Positions 15,766 to 23,721 of a DNA stretch of 64,000 bases are shown piece by piece. The notes under the pieces were generated by a model. The model saw only the letters and a program-made list of their open reading frames with translations, was not told the origin of the DNA and made no database searches. Origin of the DNA: Wocania_A spongiicola (GTDB taxonomy: Bacteria; Bacteroidota; Bacteroidia; Flavobacteriales; Flavobacteriaceae). Each line of letters opens with the position of its first letter. Within the stretch, counting starts at the first letter, position 1. The position numbers and the translations under genes are program-made. The DNA lies in assembly GCF_023502325.1 (NCBI RefSeq), contig NZ_JAMFLZ010000008.1, positions 62,001 through 126,000 of the forward strand, read 5' to 3'.

Positions 15766-18700
15766 TTATTTTCCTATGTTGATATGTATATATGTTCTAA
15801 TTTCCCATTCTTGTCCATCATCAAACCCAATTGTACTAATTGTTGGAACTGGCGGAAATGTATTTGGTGGCACCTGATTAGGTGCGTAACGCGGTGAATA
15901 TTGATCAAGTGATCTCCATGTTCCTCGAATACCAATTTTAGTGTCTGGTAGTATAAACCAATCTGGCTTTCCTATAGTTGTAGATAAGTCTAACATTAAT
16001 TGTACTGGGTATGTCAAGTTAAAATCTCGATGGTAATCGAAAGGTCCCCAATCATTAATTTTAAAGGCGTGTGTTAATTTTAACTTGTTATATATTAATC
16101 TTATATCTCCTCCAATACGCTTAATCATTCTATCATCACTACCATTAGATTGTCCATTACCCGCATAAAAATTGGCTATAATACCTAAATCTGGATGTGC
16201 TTTGGCAACAATTCGTGAATGTGCTTCCCAAAGATCTTGCGCAGGCGCAGAATTAGGAAATGCAAATGAATTACGATTATCTAAAAAACCAATAGCTGCA
16301 TCCATTGCTGTTGGATGGTGCTTATATACAAAGCCTAAATTGAAAGCAAATTTTGCATCTTCTGCCCTGTCATTATCCCATTCATACATCCAGGTTCCTG
16401 GAGTTGGATCGTAACTTAACAATAACTCTCCAGCAGTAGTCTCTCTATTAGCTCTTACTGCAAATGGATCGTCTTGAATATTTCTTAATCTACCAGGTGC
16501 TTGCACATCATTTGGCATAGCTGCAACAATTGGCTTTTGCCATAAAAAGTTAGGTGCTATTTGAAAATTACCAACAGTTAATGCTATACCTGTTAAGAAG
16601 TTAGTTTGGTTACCACTTCCAGTATCTTTAAGCTTCCATCCGGTAAATGTTTGAGTTTGGTCATAACCTCCATTTGCAACTATACCTTGTATTGCGCCTT
16701 GAGCATACCAATTAAATTTCCCTTTTTGGTAAGTAATTTTCCCTTTGGCTCCCCAATTATCTTCCCAATTAACTTTATCATTATAGATAACATATTTAGG
16801 ATTAGATGTAGGATTATTAGCGTCGTAATTAGGATTATCTTCAGCTACTTGAAATTCTCTACCGTTTAAAGGTTCACCTCCCCAAATACCTCCTAATTGA
16901 AGTTCAAAAGCTCCAAATTCTTTTTCTACTGATAGTGTAGCTCTTCGTGTTTTGGGTTGTGGTATTGCTATAGATGTTACTGCTTCTCCAACGTCGTCTA
17001 TATCTTCGTGATAAATGGCACTAAAATTAAAATGACCAAGTTTAAAATTATACTTTAACAACACTGCCGGATTTGCTCCCCACCATAATTGAGGTCCAAA
17101 TGCCGCTTTTAATCCTTTAAGACCTTTTTTACCATCTATTTCTATACCTGATATTTCTCCTTGATAAATATCAAGATTAGGACCGTAATTTGCCTCTGGG
17201 TATAATCCAAATATATCTCCTTCATAACCCCAGTGATAATGTCCTGTACGATAGAAACCTCTTAAATCAAATTCTTTAGCTTTCCACTCAAACTCTGCAT
17301 TATACACTTGAACACGATTTGCATCGCCTAATGTAACCGCTCCATTATTACCGTTAATAGATATTGATCGCCCTCTATTTTCATAAAAGATTTCATCAAT
17401 TGGGTTTTCAGCAACATTTCCTAAAATATTAAAGTTCACATTCGCCGTCATGTTAGATGTTGGCTTACCTTCTATTCCCACAAAATAAGACTGCATATGA
17501 TCAAACCCTAATTGATTTGGATAGGTTAATTCGTCTGGGTCTGCAGTATCTGGAGTTGTTAGTAAGCTACCTCCTGTATTAAACGTGGTAAACTCTGCTC
17601 TTAAATTGCTTATTTTAATTTTTCCACCAGATTGTGCATCTAAAGCCGCCTTGTCACCACGCGCTTTTAACATGGCTTCCGTAATATTGATATTTTTAAA
17701 ATAGTTATTAAGAAATTCCAAAGACATCCCCTCATCATAAGGATTAAGGGCGTGTGCATCCTTAAGTGTATAATATGAAGCACGAGGATACAAATCGTAA
17801 AGCCCTCTTGCACTTGTTGGCCCTTTAGCACAAATACCAAACCACTCCTCGTTCATATTATTTGAACCGTTTTTCGTATCGTGATAATATCCTCCATTAC
17901 TCCATGAGGCACCAGTTTGATGTGTATCGGCATCTTTACGTTTGTCAAAACCTAATTTCCACCAACCGTCACTAAATTGGAATGTAAAACCTCCTATAGA
18001 ATTTCCTACTTTCCCCAAACCTGAAGCATTTTCATAAATTTCTTTCCAGTTTGACAAATTATAATGTGCTTGCCAGTATTGATCTTCTTTTTCTTCTAGA
18101 GCGTTATAGGCATCTGCACCAAACTCTGTAAACATAAGAGGTATGCCAAGCTTGTCTTTAACCACTTGAAAGAAATCTCCAAATGATTCTCCTCTATAAG
18201 TATTAGCTCCATATACGTCAATATCTTTACATTCTTCTGCTATGATATCAATAAACAAAACATCTCCGTTACATATTGCAACTGGGTGATTTGGATCCAT
18301 TGCTTTCATTTTGATGGCAACCTCATTCATTAGTTTGTACATTGGCCGACCACGTAGTTCGCCTACTGCATTAATTTTTTCTTCGCCATCAGGAAAATCT
18401 TCTGTTTCTGCTCCTTGCCAAAATAATCCGTAGTTATTTTCATTACCCATCATATACATCAAAATCCCAGGAACATCTTTGTATTCTTTGACCAAATTGA
18501 TCATATCAGACACTAGTTGCTCTTGTGTTTTTTCATCTGAGTAAATTGTAACGGGAGTCCAAACACCATCTAATGTTAGGCCATAACGACCAAATGAATG
18601 GTTTAACAGAGTATAAATTCCATATTTTTCATATATATATGTTACCCATTTAGCAGGCACACCTACATATTGTCTTATAACATTAACATTCATATTCTTT

Positions 18701-18945
18701 AACAGACCCATTTCTGTATCAAGCCCTGCCTTTATGATATCATCTGGCTGCTCATAAAAATTGGCGTTAGTAACATCAGTACCTATTGGAACATAATCCC
18801 AATTCACACCATTAAGCATAAAGTCTTTGCCGTCGACAACCAGTTTCTGGCCTTCTTCACTACTAACAATCTCTACTTTATTTGCCTGGGCAAATGTTGA
18901 GACCGTAAATAAAAAGAGTAATAATCTTAGAAAATTGTTTTTCAT
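15766..18945 (-). CDS. GH2-type TIM-barrel glycosidase fused to probable outer-membrane beta-barrel
   Basis: A 1059-residue protein with a Sec signal (LLLFLFTVSTFAQ). Residues about 30-430 form a clan GH-A TIM barrel of GH2 type, with acid/base Glu169 in MMGNENNYG and nucleophile Glu274 in MFTEFGADAY. The sandwich and Ig domains that normally precede a GH2 barrel are missing. Residues about 480-1059 contain no second enzyme motif. They are built of many amphipathic strands with aromatic girdles, for example KFNWYAQGAIQG, FAFNLGFVYKHH and WEIRTYIHINIGK, as in outer-membrane porins. The catalytic part would then be attached to a membrane barrel. The protein ends in Lys rather than the usual aromatic residue. 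The gene is preceded by a 330-bp gap with hairpin and motif repeats, so it may head its own transcript. Substrate is probably a beta-glucan, inferred from context. Confidence 0.78.
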   Translation of the reverse strand: MKNNFLRLLLFLFTVSTFAQANKVEIVSSEEGQKLVVDGKDFMLNGVNWDYVPIGTDVTNANFYEQPDDIIKAGLDTEMGLLKNMNVNVIRQYVGVPAKWVTYIYEKYGIYTLLNHSFGRYGLTLDGVWTPVTIYSDEKTQEQLVSDMINLVKEYKDVPGILMYMMGNENNYGLFWQGAETEDFPDGEEKINAVGELRGRPMYKLMNEVAIKMKAMDPNHPVAICNGDVLFIDIIAEECKDIDVYGANTYRGESFGDFFQVVKDKLGIPLMFTEFGADAYNALEEKEDQYWQAHYNLSNWKEIYENASGLGKVGNSIGGFTFQFSDGWWKLGFDKRKDADTHQTGASWSNGGYYHDTKNGSNNMNEEWFGICAKGPTSARGLYDLYPRASYYTLKDAHALNPYDEGMSLEFLNNYFKNINITEAMLKARGDKAALDAQSGGKIKISNLRAEFTTFNTGGSLLTTPDTADPDELTYPNQLGFDHMQSYFVGIEGKPTSNMTANVNFNILGNVAENPIDEIFYENRGRSISINGNNGAVTLGDANRVQVYNAEFEWKAKEFDLRGFYRTGHYHWGYEGDIFGLYPEANYGPNLDIYQGEISGIEIDGKKGLKGLKAAFGPQLWWGANPAVLLKYNFKLGHFNFSAIYHEDIDDVGEAVTSIAIPQPKTRRATLSVEKEFGAFELQLGGIWGGEPLNGREFQVAEDNPNYDANNPTSNPKYVIYNDKVNWEDNWGAKGKITYQKGKFNWYAQGAIQGIVANGGYDQTQTFTGWKLKDTGSGNQTNFLTGIALTVGNFQIAPNFLWQKPIVAAMPNDVQAPGRLRNIQDDPFAVRANRETTAGELLLSYDPTPGTWMYEWDNDRAEDAKFAFNLGFVYKHHPTAMDAAIGFLDNRNSFAFPNSAPAQDLWEAHSRIVAKAHPDLGIIANFYAGNGQSNGSDDRMIKRIGGDIRLIYNKLKLTHAFKINDWGPFDYHRDFNLTYPVQLMLDLSTTIGKPDWFILPDTKIGIRGTWRSLDQYSPRYAPNQVPPNTFPPVPTISTIGFDDGQEWEIRTYIHINIGK

Positions 18946-18989
18946 AGTTTTATTTTTTTAAGTTGGTATAAACAAGTTTTATTATTTAC

Positions 18990-19011
18990 AATGTTGTGGT
19001 AGAATTATGGG
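18990..19011. promoter_or_regulatory. Candidate regulator site (TGTTGTGGTA motif), upstream of GH2/barrel gene
   Basis: AATGTTGTGGTAGAATTATG matches the first half of the two other copies (19188-19210 and 26933-26955). It sits 45-66 bp upstream of the ATG at 18945, a good place for an activator site. The second half (TTATGGG) is degenerate compared with GTATAGGT. Confidence 0.4.
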
Positions 19012-19187
19012 ATGTTGCGTTGTTATAAAATTACCTTAATAAATTAAGAATTTCATAAAGAACGCCTCAACAAAAAACATACATAGTAAAAAAAACTTGC
19101 TTATTATTCTAAAATCCTAACAAAAACAGCTACTTGTTGCAGTATTATATTTTTTATTTTCAGAATATAAATTTTATAAAAATGCTT

Positions 19188-19210
19188 ACTTGTTGTGGTA
19201 ATGTATAGGT
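19188..19210. promoter_or_regulatory. Candidate regulator site (TGTTGTGGT-N4-GTATAGGT form)
   Basis: TTGTTGTGGTAATGTATAGG shares nearly all bases with the copy upstream of susC at 26933-26955. Its last bases overlap the left arm of the hairpin at 19204-19244, so binding and hairpin folding could interfere with each other. Confidence 0.45.
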
Positions 19211-19244
19211 TAAAAAAACACGTGTTGTGTTTTTTTAACCTATA
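19204..19244 (-). terminator. Perfect 18-bp stem-loop after the SusCD/SGBP genes
   Basis: TATAGGTTAAAAAAACAC (19204-19221) and its exact complement (19227-19244) flank a five-base loop, GTGTT. On the minus strand it starts 31 bp after the stop codon of the gene at 19276, and the 3' arm contains a run of seven T. It fits an intrinsic terminator or a stabilising 3' hairpin for the susC-susD-SGBP mRNA. Confidence 0.75.
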
Positions 19245-19275
19245 AAAACAATTTGATTAATCAATTTCTTGCAAC

Positions 19276-20235
19276 CTAATCATTAGGATTATCAGTTTGA
19301 TATTTACAATACCAAGCCAAATCTGGATTAGAACTATCAGTCATTCTTACAAACAATGTGTTTTCAGTTATTTCGATAATTTCTAGTGTGCTAACATTTA
19401 CATACCAAGACATAAAACCGCCATCTGAAAAATTCATTGTTGTTCCCCTATAGTCACCATCTTCTGTTGCTGTTGAAGATGATGGGCTAAAACCAACATT
19501 TTTAATACCATCTAATGAAGGAGCCACAGTTAAACCATGACATGTATCTCCATCTACACCTATTGAAGCTGCAAAGTCTCCAGGCGTATATGCTATATCT
19601 GTTAGTTGCTCAAAAGTTACTCCGCCGTCAGCAGATTGTGTAAAAACAAACTCTGCATCATACATACACAATTTATCACCATGCCAAGCATCAGAAGTAA
19701 ACCACTGAGAGAATGTATGCTCACCTCCTGATTGTACAGCATTTGGCCCTAAACCAATGTTACCAGGCTTATCTGCAGCCCAATACCAGGTTTTACTTAA
19801 TCCAGCCCCGCCTGTTAAAAAATCTTTAGCTTCTTGATCTTCAAAAGAGCTAAAAACATCAATATTTATAGATGCAGTACTAGAAATACCTCCCCTTCCA
19901 GAAGCTATAACTGTAACTGAATACGTATTTGTTCCTGTTAAACTAAATCTGTGCGTAATAGATCCTGAAGGGGCCACTTTAACATCTGACCCATCCCCAA
20001 AATTAAATCTATATGTAATTGCTCCATTAGAGTTCACTGTAAAGTTTACTAATCCAGTTCCATCTCCGTTTGGATTAGTTGCATCTAAACCTACTATTTC
20101 TGCAGATATAGAAACATCCATAGGTGCTGTTATGTCTCCAAAACTAGCATCGTCATCTTGACAACTCACAAATACCATTGCCAATGACATAAATAAAACT
20201 ATTACTAGTCCTTTATTGTTTATAAATTTTTTCAT
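19276..20235 (-). CDS. PKD-containing surface glycan-binding lipoprotein
   Basis: A 319-residue lipoprotein (VFVSC, Cys25). A PKD-like domain (about 37-128) contains YRFNFGDGSDV. The C-terminal domain (about 130-319) starts with FLTGGAGLSKTWYWA and includes several Trp and Tyr residues that could stack on sugar rings. The same type of C-terminal domain occurs in flavobacterial laminarin loci next to SusD and is thought to be a second surface glycan-binding protein. There is no glycosidase motif. The gene lies 20 bp after the larger binding protein and ends 31 bp before the strong hairpin, so it is the last gene of the susC transcript. Confidence 0.83.
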   Translation of the reverse strand: MKKFINNKGLVIVLFMSLAMVFVSCQDDDASFGDITAPMDVSISAEIVGLDATNPNGDGTGLVNFTVNSNGAITYRFNFGDGSDVKVAPSGSITHRFSLTGTNTYSVTVIASGRGGISSTASINIDVFSSFEDQEAKDFLTGGAGLSKTWYWAADKPGNIGLGPNAVQSGGEHTFSQWFTSDAWHGDKLCMYDAEFVFTQSADGGVTFEQLTDIAYTPGDFAASIGVDGDTCHGLTVAPSLDGIKNVGFSPSSSTATEDGDYRGTTMNFSDGGFMSWYVNVSTLEIIEITENTLFVRMTDSSNPDLAWYCKYQTDNPND

Positions 20236-20255
20236 AATTCAATCTTATTTATTAA

Positions 20256-22217
20256 TTAGTTAGAAGTTAAAGAAACATTATCAATATTTACTTGACCTAT
20301 TTCTGCTCCCATATCAAATATTACACGTGCATCAGCAGCTCCAAAATCTGCTGCTTCAAGAGTTAGTGTATATGTTGTTCTTGTTGGTGTAATGCTAACT
20401 GATTCTGTGGCACTTGACCATGGTGGACCACTTAACCCTATACCAGAAACTATTGCCCTATTGGTATCTGACCAAGCATCAAAGGTTAGCGTATAAGTTA
20501 AGCCTTGAGTAATTTCAACTTTTTGACTCATATTTACATCCCAAGGATTTCCAGCTGTAGCAACATCTGCAGAATAATATGTGTTTCCTGAATCTGTAAC
20601 CACAGATACAAGAGCATTATCATCTGTTCCAACAATCCAAGGTTCACTTCCTGCTTCAAAATCACCATTAGTTAATATACCATCATCAAACGGACCATCA
20701 CCTAAAAATAAAGACACATTATCTATATTCACCATTCCTACTTCAGCTCCCATATCGAATATAACACGAGCATCTGGAGCTCCATAACCAGTTGCAACTA
20801 GAGTTAATGAATATGTTGTTTTAGTTGGTGTAATGTTAACAGATTCTGTCGTGCTCGACCATGGTGGACCACTTAAGCCTATGCCTGAAATTATTGACCT
20901 ATTAGTATCTGACCAAGCATCAAAGACTAATGTGTAAGTTTCATCTTGAATGATATTAACTTTTTGACTCATATTAACATCCCAAGGGTTTCCTGCTGCA
21001 GTAACATTTGTAGAATAATATGTATTTCCTGAATCTGTAACGACAGCTACAGGAGCATTATCATCAGTACCTACAATCCAAGAATCTGCTCCAGATTCAA
21101 AATCGCCATTTGCTAATAAACCATCATTGAACGGGTCTGCACTTTGTAAATCAATATTATCTACATAAAATGTCCAGTCTGTACTTCCATCTCCAACGAT
21201 ACCAAAATCAAAAAACCATACTAATTTTTGATAGGTCTGCGATAAATCAATATCGCTAAAATCAATAAGTACTTCTTCCCAAGCACTATTACCTTGCAAA
21301 GTGACTTCTTTTTCTATATTAATATTAGCATCGTCAAGGTTTTCTATTTTGAAGGTTAATTTCCCTCCAGGTCGAGGAGACCAAACATCTAGTTTTATAA
21401 TGTTTTTAGAGCTAAAATCTATAGGTGCAGAGGTAATAATAACATCTCCTGCCCAAATTTCTGGAGCTCCTTTAACAATCTTACCTACTTTAGCAGAAGC
21501 ATTACCATCAGTATCTGGATTATCTACTACCTCAGCAGATGCGCCTCCAAAACCAATAAACTTACTAGAATCAAAAACCTCAAAATCGATAGGCATTTCT
21601 ACAGGTGATGATACTGTAATAACTTCTGTTAACTCTGTAGTCTCAGAACCACCACTTAAAGCTACTACTTTTAAAGTGTAGTCGCCAACACCAGCGTATT
21701 CAAAACTTACAGTTTCTCCAACTTGCATTGGTGTTCCTTCTTCAGCTGGATTAGAAGTGTCAAAAAACACTAAAAAGGATGCTGCATAATCTGCAATTGC
21801 TGAAACATTTACAATAAATGGGTTAGAAGCATCTATTTGAGTTGTAATCTCTAAGTTCTCTGGCGCCCTAAAAGACACAACTAATTCTTTACTAATAGTT
21901 GTTTTTAATCCATTAAGTCCAACAGCCTCTACGTTAACCGAATATGTTCCTTCTAGATAAGAATGATCCAAACTTTCTCCTTGCTTTACACTTTCAGAAC
22001 CCTCGGTTCCATCTCCAAAAGTAATATTATACATTACTGCTCCGTCTGAGTTTGGTGTAATTGAAACCAAACCACTATTGTCTTGAGATATTTTAAAAAG
22101 AGCCGATACATTTGTAGGCGCTTCAATTTTATCAACAAAACTTAAATCGTTATCATCTTCAGCACATCCTATAAAGAATACTAAAGTTAAACTCAATATA
22201 TATTTTAATGCTTTCAT
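20256..22217 (-). CDS. Modular SGBP lipoprotein with two PKD-like and tandem CBM4/9-like modules
   Basis: A 653-residue lipoprotein (FFIGC, Cys18) encoded 17 bp after susD, the usual place for a SusE/SusF-like surface glycan-binding protein. Two PKD-like domains come first (about 31-116, with YNITFGDGTEG, and 119-203). A beta-sandwich follows (about 208-358, ending WTFYVDNIDL). Two CBM4/9/22-type modules close the protein (366-506 and 512-653), each starting NGDFE and ending VNIDNVSL. CBM4 members commonly bind beta-1,3-glucan, which fits the locus. No catalytic site is visible. The protein should increase capture of laminarin at the cell surface. Confidence 0.88.
   Translation of the reverse strand: MKALKYILSLTLVFFIGCAEDDNDLSFVDKIEAPTNVSALFKISQDNSGLVSITPNSDGAVMYNITFGDGTEGSESVKQGESLDHSYLEGTYSVNVEAVGLNGLKTTISKELVVSFRAPENLEITTQIDASNPFIVNVSAIADYAASFLVFFDTSNPAEEGTPMQVGETVSFEYAGVGDYTLKVVALSGGSETTELTEVITVSSPVEMPIDFEVFDSSKFIGFGGASAEVVDNPDTDGNASAKVGKIVKGAPEIWAGDVIITSAPIDFSSKNIIKLDVWSPRPGGKLTFKIENLDDANINIEKEVTLQGNSAWEEVLIDFSDIDLSQTYQKLVWFFDFGIVGDGSTDWTFYVDNIDLQSADPFNDGLLANGDFESGADSWIVGTDDNAPVAVVTDSGNTYYSTNVTAAGNPWDVNMSQKVNIIQDETYTLVFDAWSDTNRSIISGIGLSGPPWSSTTESVNITPTKTTYSLTLVATGYGAPDARVIFDMGAEVGMVNIDNVSLFLGDGPFDDGILTNGDFEAGSEPWIVGTDDNALVSVVTDSGNTYYSADVATAGNPWDVNMSQKVEITQGLTYTLTFDAWSDTNRAIVSGIGLSGPPWSSATESVSITPTRTTYTLTLEAADFGAADARVIFDMGAEIGQVNIDNVSLTSN
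20259..21122 (-). repeat. Intragenic tandem duplication of CBM4/9-like module
   Basis: Segments 20700-21122 and 20259-20684 encode two modules sharing SDSGNTYYS-like, GNPWDVNMSQKV, DAWSDTNR and SGIGLSGPPWSS sequences. The DNA is also closely similar, indicating a recent duplication. Confidence 0.88.
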
Positions 22218-22234
22218 ATTTTATTTTTTAATTT

Positions 22235-23713
22235 TTAATATCCTGGGTTTTGTGCCCATCTATCTCCTGCCAACTGTATTTCTATTTGTGGTATAGGAAA
22301 TACTTCATGTTTTCCAGCAGTAAAACCGTCAATTTCAGTAGCAGCCCTACCTGTTCTAACTAAATCGAAAAAACGGTGCCCTTCTCCTACCAACTCAACT
22401 CGACGTTCTTGGTAAATATCATTAGTTAAATTAGATCCTGTAGTTGTTACGTTAGGCAACATCGCTCTAGTACGTACGCGGTTTAAATATCCTTGTGCTC
22501 TGGTATCACTAATGCTACCTCTATTTAATGCTTCTGCAGCCATTAATAAGACATCAGCAAAACGTATTGACCTATAGTTATTAGGATTCGTTAAGTTAGC
22601 ATCACCAGTATTTAAATCGCCTTGTCTAGATATGTACTTTCTATTAAAGTATCCTGTATGCTCATAACCTGTACCAAATGATGCTCCAGTATCTGTAGCC
22701 CAAGTATCTATATTTAGTATAGCAGTATCTAATCTAAGATCTCCAGCTTCAAATGCATCAACAACTTCTTGCACTGGTACATTAAAACTAAAGCCAGATT
22801 CAAATTCTGGTCCACTATAATTTCTTATTCCATTAAATCCAACTGCAACATTACCTTCACTACATTGTAAACATTCAAAACCAGCACCTTCTGTATCGAT
22901 ATACTGAACTTCAAAAACAGATTCTATATTGTTTTCGTTATCATTCTCAAATATTGGCAATATTGTTAAGCCTTGTACATTTCTGGTTTCTGTAACTAAA
23001 TCGTAAGGTCCATTGTTAATTAAGTCCTCTAAAACTGTAGCAGCTTCTGTAAATTTATCTTGATACAGATAAGCTTTACCTAGCAACGCTTGTGCAGCTC
23101 CTTTAGTAACTCTTCCTACTTGTGACTGCGTATATGGTAAGTTAGCCGCAGCAAACATTAAATCTTGTTCTATTAAAGCATAAACTTCAGACTTAGGAGA
23201 CCTTTCTATTACAAACTGGTCTCCAAACTCAATACGTTTATCAACTAAAAAAGGAATATCTCCAAACCACTTTACTAACTCAAAATTATAATAAGCTCTT
23301 AAAAAACGTGCTTGCCCTATAACATTGTTTTTGTTAGGAAAGTCAATATTATCTTGAAACTCTAAAATAAAATTGGCTCTATTTACTGCTCCATACATCC
23401 AATTCCAAATATCTCTTAAATTGGCATTGTTTGGTGTATGTATCATATCATCAATTTCTTGAAAACCGATAACATCTGTAGCGCTTTCTCCTCCACACAA
23501 TGTGTTATCTGACGCTATTTCGCCTAACATTACATTTACATAGGTGTATTGTAACCCGTCATATGCTCCTGTTAAAGCCATTTGATAATCTTCTTCAGTG
23601 TTGAAGAAACTTTCTGAATTCGCATCTGGCGAATCAACATTTACAAAATCGTCGCTACAAGAAAAAATTAACGCGATAACTATAAATATACTTTTGATTT
23701 TTAAATTTTTCAT
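22235..23713 (-). CDS. susD: SusD/RagB-family glycan-binding outer-membrane lipoprotein
   Basis: A 492-residue SusD homologue with lipobox LIFSC (Cys19). N-terminal SusD-like sequence (SFFNTEEDYQMALTGAYDGL) leads into TPR-type helices. The conserved C-terminal signatures are present: RFADVLLMAAEALNR, YLNRVRTRA, ERRVELVGEGHRFFDLVRTG and FPIPQIEIQL. SusD forms the lid of the SusC channel and delivers oligosaccharides to it. The gene starts 9 bp after susC and is followed 17 bp later by the modular SGBP gene. Target is inferred as beta-1,3-glucan from the enzymes of the locus. Confidence 0.96.
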   Translation of the reverse strand: MKNLKIKSIFIVIALIFSCSDDFVNVDSPDANSESFFNTEEDYQMALTGAYDGLQYTYVNVMLGEIASDNTLCGGESATDVIGFQEIDDMIHTPNNANLRDIWNWMYGAVNRANFILEFQDNIDFPNKNNVIGQARFLRAYYNFELVKWFGDIPFLVDKRIEFGDQFVIERSPKSEVYALIEQDLMFAAANLPYTQSQVGRVTKGAAQALLGKAYLYQDKFTEAATVLEDLINNGPYDLVTETRNVQGLTILPIFENDNENNIESVFEVQYIDTEGAGFECLQCSEGNVAVGFNGIRNYSGPEFESGFSFNVPVQEVVDAFEAGDLRLDTAILNIDTWATDTGASFGTGYEHTGYFNRKYISRQGDLNTGDANLTNPNNYRSIRFADVLLMAAEALNRGSISDTRAQGYLNRVRTRAMLPNVTTTGSNLTNDIYQERRVELVGEGHRFFDLVRTGRAATEIDGFTAGKHEVFPIPQIEIQLAGDRWAQNPGY

Positions 23714-23721
23714 AACGCTAA

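Larger units (their letters stand above)
18946..19275. other. 330-bp intergenic region with hairpin and repeated motif
   Basis: No open frame here looks coding. The region holds a perfect 18-bp inverted repeat (19204-19244) near the end of the upstream gene. It also holds copies of a TGTTGTGGT motif (18990-19011, 19188-19210 and a weaker one at 19132-19150). The rest is AT-rich. It probably ends the SusCD-SGBP transcript and restarts transcription for the glycosidase/barrel gene. Confidence 0.6.
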
